Source of the DNA: Acholeplasmataceae bacterium
GTDB lineage: Bacteria; Bacillota_I; Bacilli_A; Acholeplasmatales; Acholeplasmataceae
DNA length: 64,000 nucleotides
Reading direction: 5' to 3'
Assembly: GCA_030603805.1 (NCBI GenBank)
Contig: JAUVXD010000009.1
Span: 1 to 64,000 of the forward strand
The translations under genes and the position numbers were made by a program. Under the pieces are notes generated by a model. It searched no databases. It saw nothing but the letters and a program-made list of their open reading frames with translations, and was not told the origin of the DNA. Shown here one piece after another: positions 1-9,140 of this stretch; position 1 is the stretch's first letter, and every line of letters starts with the position of its first letter.

Positions 1-858
1 GAACGAACAAACAAAAATACCAAGTAGTCAAGGAATTAAGGCGAAAATATGCATTAAAAGATCTACTTGAAATATCGGGACTTCCCAAATCTGTGTATTA
101 TTACTATGAGCACCATCAGACAACAGATAAATATCATGATATCAAAGTACTGATATCAGAAATATTTGAAGCGAGTAATCGTACATATGGCTATAGACGT
201 ATTAAACTCGTTCTTCAGAACTTCTATCAGATTAAAATAGCACATAAGACTGTCATAAAGCTCATGAAAGAGCTACATATCGTTTGTAAGGTAAGAAAAA
301 AGAGATATCGCTATATCTCTCAAATATCCAATAAAATTACACCAAACCTACTTAAAAGAGACTTCAAGAAAGAAGATCCTAACAAGGCATGGGTCACAGA
401 TGTATCAGAGTTTAGATTTAATCGAAAACGATTATATCTATCTGTCATACAAGACCTCTATAATGGTGAAGTCAAGGGTTATCAAATCTCTAGAAGTCAA
501 AACCAGGACTTGATTCTTAGAACACTGAAAAAAGCGATTAACCCAAATGAAGACTTATCAAAGCTTCTCATACACTCTGATCAGGGCATCCTGTATCAAT
601 CCCCTAAATATCGTAATTACCTTAAGAAATCATCATTTACTCAATCTATGAGCGCTAAAGGTAACGCTTATGATAATGCAGTGGTTGAAAGTTTCTTCGG
701 AACACTAAAGTGTGAAACCATCTACTTACAAAAAGGTTAAATCTTTAGCTGACTTAATTCGAACTATCGATGAATATATCTACTGGTATAATCACGGAAG
801 GATTAAGTTGACATTAGGGGGATATTCCCCTATCCAATATAGACTCATGAATCAATAA
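1..858 (+). pseudogene. IS3-family transposase OrfB, 5'-truncated by window edge and frameshifted
   Basis: The reading frame is open from the first bases of the window and carries an IS150-like OrfB: an HTH_21-type N-terminal part ending in a YYYY tract, then an rve integrase core. The three catalytic acids are visible in TDVSEF, HSDQG and VVESFF. The frame runs into a stop (TAA) at 738-740. The expected C-terminus (KSLADLIRTIDEYIYWYN, ending in SPIQYRLMNQ) continues in the next frame to a TAA at 856-858. Removing one G in the AAAAAGG run at about 731-737 restores a single frame. The copy is therefore a pseudogene by a 1-nt insertion, unless the base is a sequencing error. OrfA and the left end lie outside the window. 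I could not identify the right inverted repeat. Confidence 0.85.
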
Positions 859-1043
859 ATGATACAATAACTACAAAGAACATAAAGTACAAGAAAATGG
901 TATCAATTCAAATTATTCTAAAATTTGGTATTATAAATCCGTCATTTTCCGCCATAGGGGATTTCAACTCTTCAATCAAATGTTCTCAAAGTAATCGTGT
1001 AAATGGTTTGGTAATCGTTAAAAGGTTAGACAATGTGAAAGTA

Positions 1044-1126
1044 TCATGCAGGAAAAACCTACGATATTGGCTTATAATATCGTCGCGGAATTTGGAATAT
1101 AGGGAAATATCACCCTTTCTGCATGA
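1044..1126. repeat. nested inverted repeats in the gene-poor stretch after the IS remnant
   Basis: Positions 859-1169 hold no convincing gene. Inside this stretch an 8-bp inverted repeat (TCATGCAG at 1044-1051 and CTGCATGA at 1119-1126) encloses a second perfect hairpin (ACGATATT at 1061-1068, AATATCGT at 1076-1083). This could be a structured RNA, an IS end or chance. The sequence alone does not decide. Confidence 0.35.
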
Positions 1127-1153
1127 AAAAAAGCCTAATACAAATTGTATTAG
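1126..1153 (-). terminator. Rho-independent terminator of tRNA-Leu
   Basis: On the minus strand a 9-bp stem (CTAATACAA / TTGTATTAG, single-base loop, so the tip probably opens) is followed by GC and a run of Ts. It lies 17 bases past the CCA end of the tRNA gene. Confidence 0.7.
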
Positions 1154-1169
1154 ACTATTGCTTCTTATA

Positions 1170-1257
1170 TGGTGCGGACGATGAGATTTGAACTCACACG
1201 GCCTAACGCGGCCACATGCCCCTCAAACATGCGTGTCTACCATTCCACCACGTCCGC
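1170..1257 (-). tRNA. tRNA-Leu (anticodon GAG), CCA encoded
   Basis: The minus strand folds into a class II tRNA. The acceptor stem is GCGGACG/CGTCCGC, the anticodon stem CATGT/GCATG, and the loop TTGAGGG carries anticodon GAG (plus-strand positions 1222-1224). A long variable arm (GGCC.GCGTTA.GGCC type) and the T arm GTGAGTTCAAATCTCAT follow. The terminal ACCA is encoded (1170-1173). A GAG anticodon with a long variable arm identifies leucine for CUC/CUU codons. It is probably transcribed alone or after fakA, with its own terminator downstream. Confidence 0.95.
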
Positions 1258-1261
1258 CATT

Positions 1262-1285
1262 AAAAAAGGTGCGAACACCTTTTTA
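1262..1285 (-). terminator. terminator of fakA
   Basis: Symmetric hairpin with stem AAAAAGGTG / CACCTTTTT and a 4-base loop, five bases past the fakA stop codon. The T-rich arm follows on the minus strand, so it should stop fakA transcription just before the tRNA gene. Confidence 0.7.
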
Positions 1286-1290
1286 TAAGT

Positions 1291-2958
1291 TTATTCAACA
1301 GCAAAGATATAGGTATAGATATCTTGCTTGCCCTCAATCGTCTCAACTTCGATGTCTGGATTGAGTTTCTTCGCGTGTGCAACAATTTCATCTAACTCAT
1401 CGTCATCTGCATCGTTACCATAGAAGATGGTGATGATTTCACGATCTTCATCGATCATATCATCTAGTAAAGCTTTTGCAGTATCTAAACGAGATGGGGT
1501 AGATACTAAAATTTCACCACGTGTAATACCAATGAAGTCTCCGTTTTTAATTTGAACACCTTTAAGTTCGGTATCTCTAACAGCATAAGTGATTTCTCCA
1601 GAACGCATGTTTGATACAATTTCCATCATCGCTTCAAAATTGTCATCGACATCTTGAGTTGGATCAAAAGCCATCAGTGATGAGTAGCCTTGAGCAATAC
1701 TCTTTGTCTTAAGGACTCGAATTGAACGATTTGGACATAAATCAAGGGTTTGTTCTGCAGATAAAATAATGTTTTTATTGTTAGGTAAAATAATGACATG
1801 ATCACAATTAAGTTCTTCAATCGCTTTAACAAAGGCTTCTGTTGATGGGTTCATAGTTTGTCCACCATCGATGATGGTGTCAACGCCAAGTTCTTTAAAT
1901 GCATCATGAATGCCTTGACCAGATACGACTGCAATTAAACCATACTTCGATTTTGGTTTTTGAACTTTCTTTGGAGCTGCTTGAGGTTTAGGTTGTTCAT
2001 GCACTGCATCACTCGTGATATTGGAGTGTTGAATGCGCATATTTTCAATCTTGATGGTTTGAAGATCGCCATACTTTTGAGCAAGTGTCAGTGCAACACC
2101 CGGTTGATTGGTATGCACATGAATCTTAAGTAGATCATCATCTGTGACAACCACTAAAGAATCACCCATTTGAGAAAGTGGGTCCTTCATGTAATTTTCA
2201 TTAAACTTTTCTGGTTTGTGTAACTTAACAATAAATTCTGTACAAAATCCATACTTAATATCGACAGCACCTAAATTTTCAGCGCCATGATAGATTTCTT
2301 TAGAAGGTTGTTCTTTGATTTCTTCATTAAGCATTTGACCTTCAAGTGCCATAATCCAGCCTTCAATAATTTTAATAAAACCTGCACCGCCACTATCAAC
2401 GACACCTGCTTCTTTTAAAACAGGTAGTAAATCTGGGGTTTTTTCTAAAGTTTCTTTAGCTTGTTGTAAATATGTATGCAATACTTCTTCAACACTATTT
2501 AAGTTGTTTTGTTCGCGGAGTACCTTTTCAGCTGATTCTCTAACCACAGTCAAAATTGTTCCTTCAACGGGATCCATCACAGCACGATAAGCCATTTGAT
2601 AGCCACCAACCAACGCTTGAATAAATTCTTGAATGGTTGCTGATCCATTATCGATTTTTGCGATTTCAGAATAAACACCACGGAAAAATTGGGAGAGAAT
2701 AACGCCTGAGTTACCTCGAGCTCCCATGAGTAATCCACGTGATAAAATTTTGGAAATATCGACAATAGATTGTGAATCTAAATTACTGACTTCTTTGACG
2801 CCTGCCATCATGGTCATTTGCATGTTGGTTCCTGTATCTCCATCGGGTACTGGGAAAACATTTAAATGATCAATTTCTTTGTGATTGTTCTTAAGGTTTA
2901 CTGCTCCGTTTGTTACCATTTTCTTAAATAGAGTTCCACTGACTGTTTGATTCGCCAT
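1291..2958 (-). CDS. fakA: fatty acid kinase ATP-binding subunit FakA (DhaL/YloV family)
   Basis: The 555-residue protein has the length and layout of FakA/YloV: an N-terminal DhaL nucleotide-binding domain (about residues 10-200), a middle domain, and a C-terminal DegV-like part. The Mg-ATP loop is PVPDGDTGTN (residues 36-45), with Asp39, Asp41 and Asn45 as expected metal ligands. In Firmicutes FakA phosphorylates exogenous fatty acids bound to FakB proteins, feeding phospholipid synthesis in the cytosol. A well-placed promoter lies upstream (3047-3075) and a strong GGGAGG ribosome site precedes the ATG. In Bacillus an Asp23-family gene (yloU) sits between rpmB and this gene. None is present here, and rpmB is divergent. 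Earlier annotation names would be DAK2 or dihydroxyacetone kinase-like; the FakA assignment is by family. Confidence 0.9.
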   Translation of the reverse strand: MANQTVSGTLFKKMVTNGAVNLKNNHKEIDHLNVFPVPDGDTGTNMQMTMMAGVKEVSNLDSQSIVDISKILSRGLLMGARGNSGVILSQFFRGVYSEIAKIDNGSATIQEFIQALVGGYQMAYRAVMDPVEGTILTVVRESAEKVLREQNNLNSVEEVLHTYLQQAKETLEKTPDLLPVLKEAGVVDSGGAGFIKIIEGWIMALEGQMLNEEIKEQPSKEIYHGAENLGAVDIKYGFCTEFIVKLHKPEKFNENYMKDPLSQMGDSLVVVTDDDLLKIHVHTNQPGVALTLAQKYGDLQTIKIENMRIQHSNITSDAVHEQPKPQAAPKKVQKPKSKYGLIAVVSGQGIHDAFKELGVDTIIDGGQTMNPSTEAFVKAIEELNCDHVIILPNNKNIILSAEQTLDLCPNRSIRVLKTKSIAQGYSSLMAFDPTQDVDDNFEAMMEIVSNMRSGEITYAVRDTELKGVQIKNGDFIGITRGEILVSTPSRLDTAKALLDDMIDEDREIITIFYGNDADDDELDEIVAHAKKLNPDIEVETIEGKQDIYTYIFAVE

Positions 2959-3046
2959 AAATGATCCTCCCTCATATTTGGAAAAATGACGTATATATAA
3001 AGTAAATTAGTTAACATTTCATAGTTATTTCATTTTATACTTTTCT

Positions 3047-3075
3047 AGTATAGCATTAAAGATTTGAAATTGCAA
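3047..3075 (-). promoter_or_regulatory. sigma-A-type promoter of fakA
   Basis: Minus-strand -35 TTGCAA (3070-3075) and -10 TATACT (3047-3052) are separated by 17 bases. They lie about 90 bases upstream of the fakA start. Confidence 0.6.
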
Positions 3076-3202
3076 TCATTTTTGAAACACATAAATATCC
3101 AATCGTATTATATCATATTTCGTAGAAATAAAGCAATTTCCATTGCCTAATGACATTTTTGAAGCTTTCATAATTTTCTTGTGATGATAATTGCTTTTCT
3201 GG

Positions 3203-3231
3203 TTGCTTTTTTAATTTTTTTATGTTAAATT
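3203..3231 (+). promoter_or_regulatory. probable promoter of rpmB
   Basis: -35 TTGCTT (3203-3208), a 17-base T-rich spacer and -10 TAAATT (3226-3231). It sits 27 bases upstream of the rpmB ATG. The -10 is only a partial match. Confidence 0.45.
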
Positions 3232-3258
3232 AGGTTGTGCAGTTAGGAGTTGAGGAAT

Positions 3259-3447
3259 ATGGCTGAATGCTACGTAACAGGTAAAAAAACAGTATTTGGA
3301 AATAAGCGCAGTCACGCGTTGAACGCGACGCGTCGTATGTGGAAGAGCAATCTTCAAACCGTACGTATTAAGGACGAAGACGGAAAAATCATCAAAGTAA
3401 AAGTGTCCGCTCGTGCGTTGAAGAAAAACAATTTAGAACGCGTTTAA
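3259..3447 (+). CDS. rpmB: 50S ribosomal protein bL28
   Basis: This 62-residue basic protein begins [20 protein letters not shown] and has the conserved bL28 pattern C-x-x-T-G-K near the N-terminus, then SHALN.T.R.W..N. It is a structural protein of the large ribosomal subunit. The ATG at 3259 is chosen because AGGAG at 3245-3249 lies nine bases upstream and homologues begin with MA.C. An in-frame TTG at 3250 would add three residues but has no useful ribosome site. It is transcribed away from fakA and followed immediately by a terminator, so it is probably monocistronic. Confidence 0.95.
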   Translation: MAECYVTGKKTVFGNKRSHALNATRRMWKSNLQTVRIKDEDGKIIKVKVSARALKKNNLERV

Positions 3448-3451
3448 AAAT

Positions 3452-3478
3452 AAAAAGGCCAACGCCTTTTATTTTTTT
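3452..3478. terminator. terminator after rpmB, possibly bidirectional
   Basis: Stem AAAAGGC / GCCTTTT with loop CAAC, followed by a T run (3472-3478) on the plus strand. An A run on the other side would also serve the converging thiN gene, which ends at 3486. Confidence 0.8.
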
Positions 3479-3485
3479 ATAAAGA

Positions 3486-4091
3486 CTACTTTTTCGAAAT
3501 GACTACCAAAACCATACCTTCTTTGATGTGAACCAATCCTTCAGTTTGTTCAATTTCATTACTGATACATAAAGAATCATAAGTATTAAGCAAATACTCG
3601 ATTAAAGGATATTTAAATCCTGATAAAGAAAGTGTAGCTTTTGGATACGCGAAAAATGAGTAAAACATCGATGGATCTCTAAAAGTGTGTAATCCAGGAT
3701 TTAAAAGATAAATGGTACTGAAATCATCCATGATCTTGACTTTAGGAAACTGATTTAAAAGCATGGTGTGAACGATAAAATGCTCAATTCTTTCTCCACC
3801 GATCCCACCAATTAAAATGATTTCATCAGCATCTATTTTTGAAGCTTCAATAAGTGCCTGATGGGTATCTGTAACATCTTTAACCGGATTGAGTCTAATC
3901 ACGTTAAGTTGTGATAAGATACCTTGATTGGTTAGTGAATCAAAATCGCCTACTGCAAGATTGATGGATATTCTTTGTTTATAAAGGGCTAAGACTGCTT
4001 GATCAACAGCAATGATATAGTCAGATTCATGAAGCGCTACGACTTTTCGAATGTCCTTAGGTGTTGGATAGGTAACCACAAGTACTCTCAT
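3486..4091 (-). CDS. thiN: thiamine pyrophosphokinase
   Basis: This 201-residue protein converts thiamine to thiamine diphosphate using ATP. Family motifs are present in order: AVDQAV (the usual AVDGG position, altered), VGDFDS, P-x-KDVTDT, and GGIGGERIEHF, where GxxGxRxDH is usual (here E replaces D). The length is typical of ThiN/YloS. The start codon overlaps the rpe stop by four bases (ATGA), so the two are translationally coupled as the last genes of rlmN-rsgA-rpe-thiN. This matches the Bacillus order rsgA-rpe-thiN. The product would supply cofactor to enzymes such as the 2-oxoacid oxidoreductase at the right end of the window. The family call is solid; the altered AVDGG motif is the only oddity. 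Confidence 0.88.
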   Translation of the reverse strand: MRVLVVTYPTPKDIRKVVALHESDYIIAVDQAVLALYKQRISINLAVGDFDSLTNQGILSQLNVIRLNPVKDVTDTHQALIEASKIDADEIILIGGIGGERIEHFIVHTMLLNQFPKVKIMDDFSTIYLLNPGLHTFRDPSMFYSFFAYPKATLSLSGFKYPLIEYLLNTYDSLCISNEIEQTEGLVHIKEGMVLVVISKK

Positions 4092-4717
4092 TTGAGGGCC
4101 TCAATCGTCTGGCTTCGATTTTCCTGATTAAACAGATAAGATCCAACAACCGCAATATCGACACCCGCTTGTTTACATATTAAGATTGTTTCATCATTAA
4201 TCCCACCATCAACTTCAATGGCAAATCTCAGTCCATGTTGCTTTCTTATGTCAACAAGTTCCTTCACTTTATCCATCATTTCAGGTATAAATGATTGACC
4301 ACCAAACCCAGGTTCCACTGTCATTACTAAGATGAGTTCAACTTCATTAATATAAGGCATAATGGTTCTAATCGGTGTTTTAGGCTTTACAGAAATACCT
4401 GCACCAATATGGTGTTTATTTATTGCAGAAAGAGATTCACTGACATGATTCGCTTCAACATGCACAGTGATATATTTGGTTTGTTCACTCGCAAATTTTA
4501 AGATCCAATCCAAAGGATTGCTGACCATCAAATGCACATCTAAAGGTAGATGTGTATTTTTTTCAATCGTTTTCGTTATTGCTGGTCCAAAGGAAATATT
4601 CGGGACAAAATGACCATCCATAATATCTAAATGTAATAAATCTGCATTTTGAATGGAATTAAGCTCATTTTTAAGTTGTGTGAAATCCGCAGTGAGTACG
4701 GAAGGTGCAATTTTCAT
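4088..4717 (-). CDS. rpe: ribulose-phosphate 3-epimerase
   Basis: This 209-residue TIM-barrel protein interconverts ribulose 5-phosphate and xylulose 5-phosphate in the pentose phosphate pathway. Visible hallmarks are the N-terminal APSVLTAD, the metal-site LHLDIMDGHFVPNISFGP, LDVHLMV, VEPGFGGQ.F and EVDGGI, which carry the His and Asp metal ligands and the phosphate-binding loops. The length matches the family (about 210-220). It starts ten bases after rsgA and overlaps thiN by four bases, in the conserved rsgA-rpe-thiN order. Confidence 0.96.
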   Translation of the reverse strand: MKIAPSVLTADFTQLKNELNSIQNADLLHLDIMDGHFVPNISFGPAITKTIEKNTHLPLDVHLMVSNPLDWILKFASEQTKYITVHVEANHVSESLSAINKHHIGAGISVKPKTPIRTIMPYINEVELILVMTVEPGFGGQSFIPEMMDKVKELVDIRKQHGLRFAIEVDGGINDETILICKQAGVDIAVVGSYLFNQENRSQTIEALK

Positions 4718-4727
4718 CTCTTCCTCC

Positions 4728-5684
4728 TTAATACTTTTCTTTTTGGTTTTTCACTTCATCACAGAACTGAACGTAGTTTTCATATCTGGATAGAGGTATA
4801 TCTTGAACTTCAACAAGCCGTTTAATCTCACAACTTGGTTCATTTAAATGAAGACACTTGGATTTAAACTTGCATTGTTCACTTTTTTCAATAAAATCTG
4901 GATAATAAGACTTCACTTCATCGACATGAAAGATAACAAACTCGATTTTTGAAAATCCAGGAGTATCGACGATATATCCTTCATTAAATAAATAGAGTTC
5001 TGTATGCCTTGTGGTATGTTTTCCTCTGCCAAGTGCCATGGATATTTCTTGTGTTTTTAAGCCTAGTTCTGGCATCAGTGCATTTAAGAGTGTCGATTTA
5101 CCAACACCCGTTTGACCTGCTAAAACTGTAATTTTGTCTTTAAAAATGTGGGTTAGGGTGTCAATGCCTATACGCTGTTTACTATTGACGTAATAAACTT
5201 CATAGCCCATTGACTCATAATAGATTAAATCGGTTTTAAGTCTTTTCAATGCTTCTTGACTGATTAAATCAATTTTAGAGATGACAATAACTGGTGCTAA
5301 ATGCTCTTGAAGCATAATAATTAAAAACTTATCTAAAAGGTGAAAACTAAAATCAGGATTGATTGCAGAAAAGACTAAAAGAACTTGATCAATATTGCAG
5401 ACATCTGGTCTAACTAAATCATTTTTTCTAGGTAAAATCTCTTTGATGATGATTTGCTCTTCTGAATCATCATAGAGGACATAATCTCCTACTTTAGGGC
5501 TAATAGTGACGATTTTCGTCTCTTTTTTGGTCTTTTTAGTGAGTTGTCTATTAAAAGATGAATCCTCATCAAGCTTCATATGTCTAAGTTTTCCACGTGC
5601 TTGAGCAATGATTTCTACTTTCGTTTCCAAATCAATTAAGGTATACTGATTGGAAATCATTTTCTTGATAAAGCCTTTTTTCAA
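4728..5684 (-). CDS. rsgA: ribosome small subunit biogenesis GTPase RsgA
   Basis: The 318-residue protein is a circularly permuted GTPase that checks late 30S maturation. The order of motifs shows the permutation: SKID (G4, residues 136-139) comes before the P-loop GQTGVGKS (190-197), with DTPG (240-243) after. An N-terminal OB-fold part occupies about residues 1-75. The C-terminal zinc knuckle is intact, with Cys271, Cys277, His279 and Cys285. It lies nine bases after rlmN and ten before rpe in one operon. Confidence 0.96.
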   Translation of the reverse strand: MKKGFIKKMISNQYTLIDLETKVEIIAQARGKLRHMKLDEDSSFNRQLTKKTKKETKIVTISPKVGDYVLYDDSEEQIIIKEILPRKNDLVRPDVCNIDQVLLVFSAINPDFSFHLLDKFLIIMLQEHLAPVIVISKIDLISQEALKRLKTDLIYYESMGYEVYYVNSKQRIGIDTLTHIFKDKITVLAGQTGVGKSTLLNALMPELGLKTQEISMALGRGKHTTRHTELYLFNEGYIVDTPGFSKIEFVIFHVDEVKSYYPDFIEKSEQCKFKSKCLHLNEPSCEIKRLVEVQDIPLSRYENYVQFCDEVKNQKEKY

Positions 5685-5693
5685 ATGTTCCTC

Positions 5694-6713
5694 CTAGGTC
5701 AGGTGCTGACTTCTCAGCTGTCCACAGGCAGCATTAATGTCATGTCCTTGTTCTTTTCTCAGTGTGACTTGAATGTTGTGTTTCTTAAGTATATCGTAAA
5801 ATTTTTCCATAGTTTCGGTCTTAGATCGTTTATATGGCGCTTCTAAAACTTCATTATAAGGGATTAAATTGACATAGACATTAAGACCTTTTAAAACCTT
5901 GCAAAGTTCAAGTGCAACAGCTTCAGAATCATTGAGTTCGTCAATTAAGATATATTCAATGGTGACCCGTCGTCTTGCAACAGATAAATAATACCTGATG
6001 GCACCAATCACTTCTTCAACGGGATATGCTTGATTGATTTTCATCAATTTAGATCGTATCTCATTATTGGGTGCATGAAGACTGATGGCGAGATTAACTT
6101 GCAGCCCCATGTGTGCATATTCTTTAATTTTAGGGACAATGCCTGATGTTGAGACCGTAATATGTCTTGCACCAATCGCAAGTCCTTTAGGATGGTTAAT
6201 GGTCGATAAGAATTTTAGTAAGTTGGGATAATTATCAAAAGGCTCACCAATACCCATCACGACGACATAGGCAATACGTTCTTTAAGAAGTCTTTCGGTT
6301 TCTATAATTTGAGCGATGATTTCCCCAGCATTTAAATCTCTTTTCTTTTTGAGTAAACCTGATGCACAAAAAGAACATCCAATATTACAGCCCACTTGTG
6401 TTGTCACACAAATCGAGTTTCCATAATGATGTTTCATTAAGACAGATTCAATCAAATGTCCATCATGAAGTGCATAAAGCGCTTTAATGGTACCATCTGC
6501 ACTGATGTGTTTTAGAACGAGTTCTAAAGCTTGAATTTTGAAATTTTCTTCAAGTAATGAAACTAAGTCGTCAGGTAAATTACTCATTTCCTTAAAACTT
6601 TGAACTTTTTGTTGATATAGCCAGTGCCAAATTTGATCAGCACGGTATTTTTTATGATTATTTTCTAGTAAAAATTGGACTAACTCTTCATGAGTTAAGT
6701 TATAAATCAGCAT
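5694..6713 (-). CDS. rlmN: dual-specificity 23S rRNA/tRNA adenine C2-methyltransferase RlmN
   Basis: This 339-residue radical-SAM enzyme methylates A2503 of 23S rRNA and A37 of some tRNAs. The [4Fe-4S]-binding triad CxxxCxxC is Cys109-Cys113-Cys116. The C-terminal resolving cysteine of the RlmN mechanism is Cys330 in NAACGQL. GEPFDNY matches the family's GEPL-N-Y SAM-binding motif. It is the first gene of the rlmN-rsgA-rpe-thiN operon, with a promoter at 6731-6758 directly upstream. Confidence 0.96.
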   Translation of the reverse strand: MLIYNLTHEELVQFLLENNHKKYRADQIWHWLYQQKVQSFKEMSNLPDDLVSLLEENFKIQALELVLKHISADGTIKALYALHDGHLIESVLMKHHYGNSICVTTQVGCNIGCSFCASGLLKKKRDLNAGEIIAQIIETERLLKERIAYVVVMGIGEPFDNYPNLLKFLSTINHPKGLAIGARHITVSTSGIVPKIKEYAHMGLQVNLAISLHAPNNEIRSKLMKINQAYPVEEVIGAIRYYLSVARRRVTIEYILIDELNDSEAVALELCKVLKGLNVYVNLIPYNEVLEAPYKRSKTETMEKFYDILKKHNIQVTLRKEQGHDINAACGQLRSQHLT

Positions 6714-6730
6714 ACTATCACCTATAAGGT

Positions 6731-6758
6731 ATTATACACGATTTTATAGACAAACCAA
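6731..6758 (-). promoter_or_regulatory. promoter of the rlmN-rsgA-rpe-thiN operon
   Basis: Minus-strand -10 TATAAT (6731-6736) with -35 TTGGTT (6753-6758), 16-base spacer. It is located between the pheT terminator and the rlmN ATG. Confidence 0.55.
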
Positions 6759-6762
6759 AAGA

Positions 6763-6785
6763 AAAACCCGACGAATCGGGTTTTA
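6763..6785 (-). terminator. pheT terminator overlapping its stop codon
   Basis: Stem AAAACCCGA / TCGGGTTTT with loop CGAA, followed on the minus strand by TTTTTC. The pheT stop codon TAA (6783-6785) forms part of the 5' arm. Confidence 0.8.
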
Positions 6786-9140
6786 GCTACGAATTGCTGC
6801 TTGATAACTAAATGCTAGACGATTGGTGATTTTTTTCATGAGTGCATCCACATCTTCTGAGCCTAAAGTTTTTTCTGTATCGTTAAATACAAGGGAGAAA
6901 GCAATGGATTTTTTTCCTGTTTCGATATGACTACCCTGGTAGACATCAAAGACTTCAAGATCAACAAGTTGTTTTTTAGCTGTTTGTTTGATCATATCAA
7001 TGAGTTCACCGGCTGGTACTTCTTCACCTACCACAATGGCAAGATCTCTTGAAATCGACGGATACTTAGAGATACCTTGATAAATGAGTTCTTTCTGATC
7101 ATCAATCAGTTTTTCTAAAGATAGTTCTAAAACGACAGTCGGCTTAATGCCTAGTCTTTTAACTTCTTGTGGATGCAGTTCAGCGATGGTACCAATAACT
7201 TGATTTTGATATAAAATATGCGCTTGACGATAAGGATGATAACTCTTTATATCTGATGTTGTTTGGTAGGAAAAACTTGCACCAATCGTTTGGAATAGAC
7301 GATCAACAATGCCTTTCATTACATAAAAATCAGGGGTTATCACTTCTTTTTTCCATGGTAATTCATGCCATGGACCAGAAAGTGCAATTCCAAGATGCGT
7401 GATTTCTTTGTCTTTCGCAAACACATGTCCAACTTCAAAGATTGAAACACTTTCAATTTGTCTAGATTGATTATACTTCACTGTTTCAAGCAAACCATTG
7501 ATTAAGCTTTGTCTTAATGTTTTCATGTCCTCAGATAAAGGCATTAAAACAGAAACTGCTTCACCTAAGTTGTGATACCTTTTAACTTCATCCGTTTTTA
7601 GTAGACTATACGATATGATCTCATTGAGTCCTATGTCTGCCAACGCATGTCTTAATGCTCTAATCCTTTTTTGTTTAAATGAAAGCTTTCCTAACAAAGG
7701 TTTATCTACAGCATGAAGTGGAATCAAGTTCAGTCCGTGAATACGTGCAATTTCTTCCAAAATATCGGCATCAATTAAAATGTCTTTGCGATAGCTTGGT
7801 GCAGTGATTTGATAAGATTGGTCTACGACTTTAACATCATAGTTTAGTGCTTTAAAATAAGATTGAAGTTCAACTTCTTTAATCTCTGTTCCAAGTGCAA
7901 AATTGATATAGTCTTTCGAAATGGTGATAGTTGGGTTATTAACTTCATAACGCGAAGCTTCACTGATCCCTTGAGAAACTTTTGCATCTGCAAATAAAAT
8001 CATGAGTTCTGTTGCACGTTCTAAACCTAAAAGAACGCGTTCATCATCAATACCTCGTTCAAAGCGAAGCGATGAATCACTTCTAAGTCCTAAGCGTTTG
8101 CTTGTTTTTTGAATTCGTTTTGGATCAAAGTATGCAGCTTCAATGATGACTTCTGTTGTATGTTCATCAATCATGGTGTTGGATAATCCCATGACGCCTG
8201 CAACTGCAATCACTTCTTTGCCATTGGTGATGACCACATCACTTTCTTCTAAAGTTCTAGATTCATCATCTAACGTTACGACTTTTTCTTTTGGATGTGC
8301 ATCTCGAACAATGATATGGTTGGTTTGAACTTTTAGAGCATCAAACATATGAAGAGGTGTACCATATTCAAGTAATACATAATTACTGATGTCAACGACA
8401 TTATTAATCGGTTTAATATCCGATGCAATTAAAGCACTTTTTAACCACCATGGTGATTCTTTAATCTGAATGTTGGATAAATGTCTCGCATAATATCGAC
8501 CACATCCATAAGTCTCTATGTGAACTTCAATTGGATTCTTAGTTTTTGTTTCAACAACTTTAGGTGCTGGTAAATTCACTTTTAGACCACACATCGATGC
8601 AAGATCATATGCAAATCCCAAATGGGATAACAAATCTCCGCGATTAGGCGTTAATGCAAGCTCCATCACAAACCCATTAAGTGATAACACATCAAGTGCA
8701 GGTTTTCCTACTTCTTGTGGTTGATCAAAATAATAGATACCATCTTTGAATGCTTCAGGAATATATTTATCCTCAATGCCAAGCTCTTTAAGCGAGCATA
8801 TCATACCATGAGATTCGACACCTCTTATTTTGGTTGCTTTAATTTTGAAATCTAGAGGTAAAACTGAACCTACCTGAGCAACAATCACATATTGACCTTG
8901 AGCGACATTATCTGCACCACAGACAATTTGCTCGATCTTTGTGCCTATGTCAACTGTCGTAATATGTAAATGATCTGAGTTGGGATGATCCACGCATGTC
9001 AAAACATGACCAATCACAAGGTCAGTAGATGTATTGATTTGATCAAAGCTTTCAACTTCGATAATTTTTTGATTTGTTATCTCAAAAACATCTTTAGGTA
9101 CTTCAATCAAATTTTTGAGCATTGATTCTAGAATTTTCAT
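6783..9140 (-). CDS. pheT: phenylalanine--tRNA ligase beta subunit
   Basis: At 785 residues this is a full-length bacterial PheT. Domain order is: an EMAP-like tRNA-binding OB fold (about residues 38-150, with [11 protein letters not shown]), the B3/B4 editing region, B5, the core with [13 protein letters not shown], and a C-terminal ferredoxin-like anticodon-binding domain (FDX-ACB, about residues 695-785, with [10 protein letters not shown]). It forms an (alpha-beta)2 enzyme with PheS that charges tRNA-Phe. Its ATG overlaps the pheS stop by four bases, so the subunits are coupled, and both are controlled by the upstream T-box. Confidence 0.97.
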   Translation of the reverse strand: MKILESMLKNLIEVPKDVFEITNQKIIEVESFDQINTSTDLVIGHVLTCVDHPNSDHLHITTVDIGTKIEQIVCGADNVAQGQYVIVAQVGSVLPLDFKIKATKIRGVESHGMICSLKELGIEDKYIPEAFKDGIYYFDQPQEVGKPALDVLSLNGFVMELALTPNRGDLLSHLGFAYDLASMCGLKVNLPAPKVVETKTKNPIEVHIETYGCGRYYARHLSNIQIKESPWWLKSALIASDIKPINNVVDISNYVLLEYGTPLHMFDALKVQTNHIIVRDAHPKEKVVTLDDESRTLEESDVVITNGKEVIAVAGVMGLSNTMIDEHTTEVIIEAAYFDPKRIQKTSKRLGLRSDSSLRFERGIDDERVLLGLERATELMILFADAKVSQGISEASRYEVNNPTITISKDYINFALGTEIKEVELQSYFKALNYDVKVVDQSYQITAPSYRKDILIDADILEEIARIHGLNLIPLHAVDKPLLGKLSFKQKRIRALRHALADIGLNEIISYSLLKTDEVKRYHNLGEAVSVLMPLSEDMKTLRQSLINGLLETVKYNQSRQIESVSIFEVGHVFAKDKEITHLGIALSGPWHELPWKKEVITPDFYVMKGIVDRLFQTIGASFSYQTTSDIKSYHPYRQAHILYQNQVIGTIAELHPQEVKRLGIKPTVVLELSLEKLIDDQKELIYQGISKYPSISRDLAIVVGEEVPAGELIDMIKQTAKKQLVDLEVFDVYQGSHIETGKKSIAFSLVFNDTEKTLGSEDVDALMKKITNRLAFSYQAAIRS

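Noticed and set aside
1-858. Programmed frameshifting in the transposase
   Set aside because: IS3 elements frameshift between OrfA and OrfB, not near the OrfB C-terminus. The change here is best explained by a 1-nt insertion.
897-1184. Open frame of 95 codons on the plus strand
   Set aside because: No recognisable protein features. It overlaps the tRNA-Leu gene and its terminator, and has no ribosome site.
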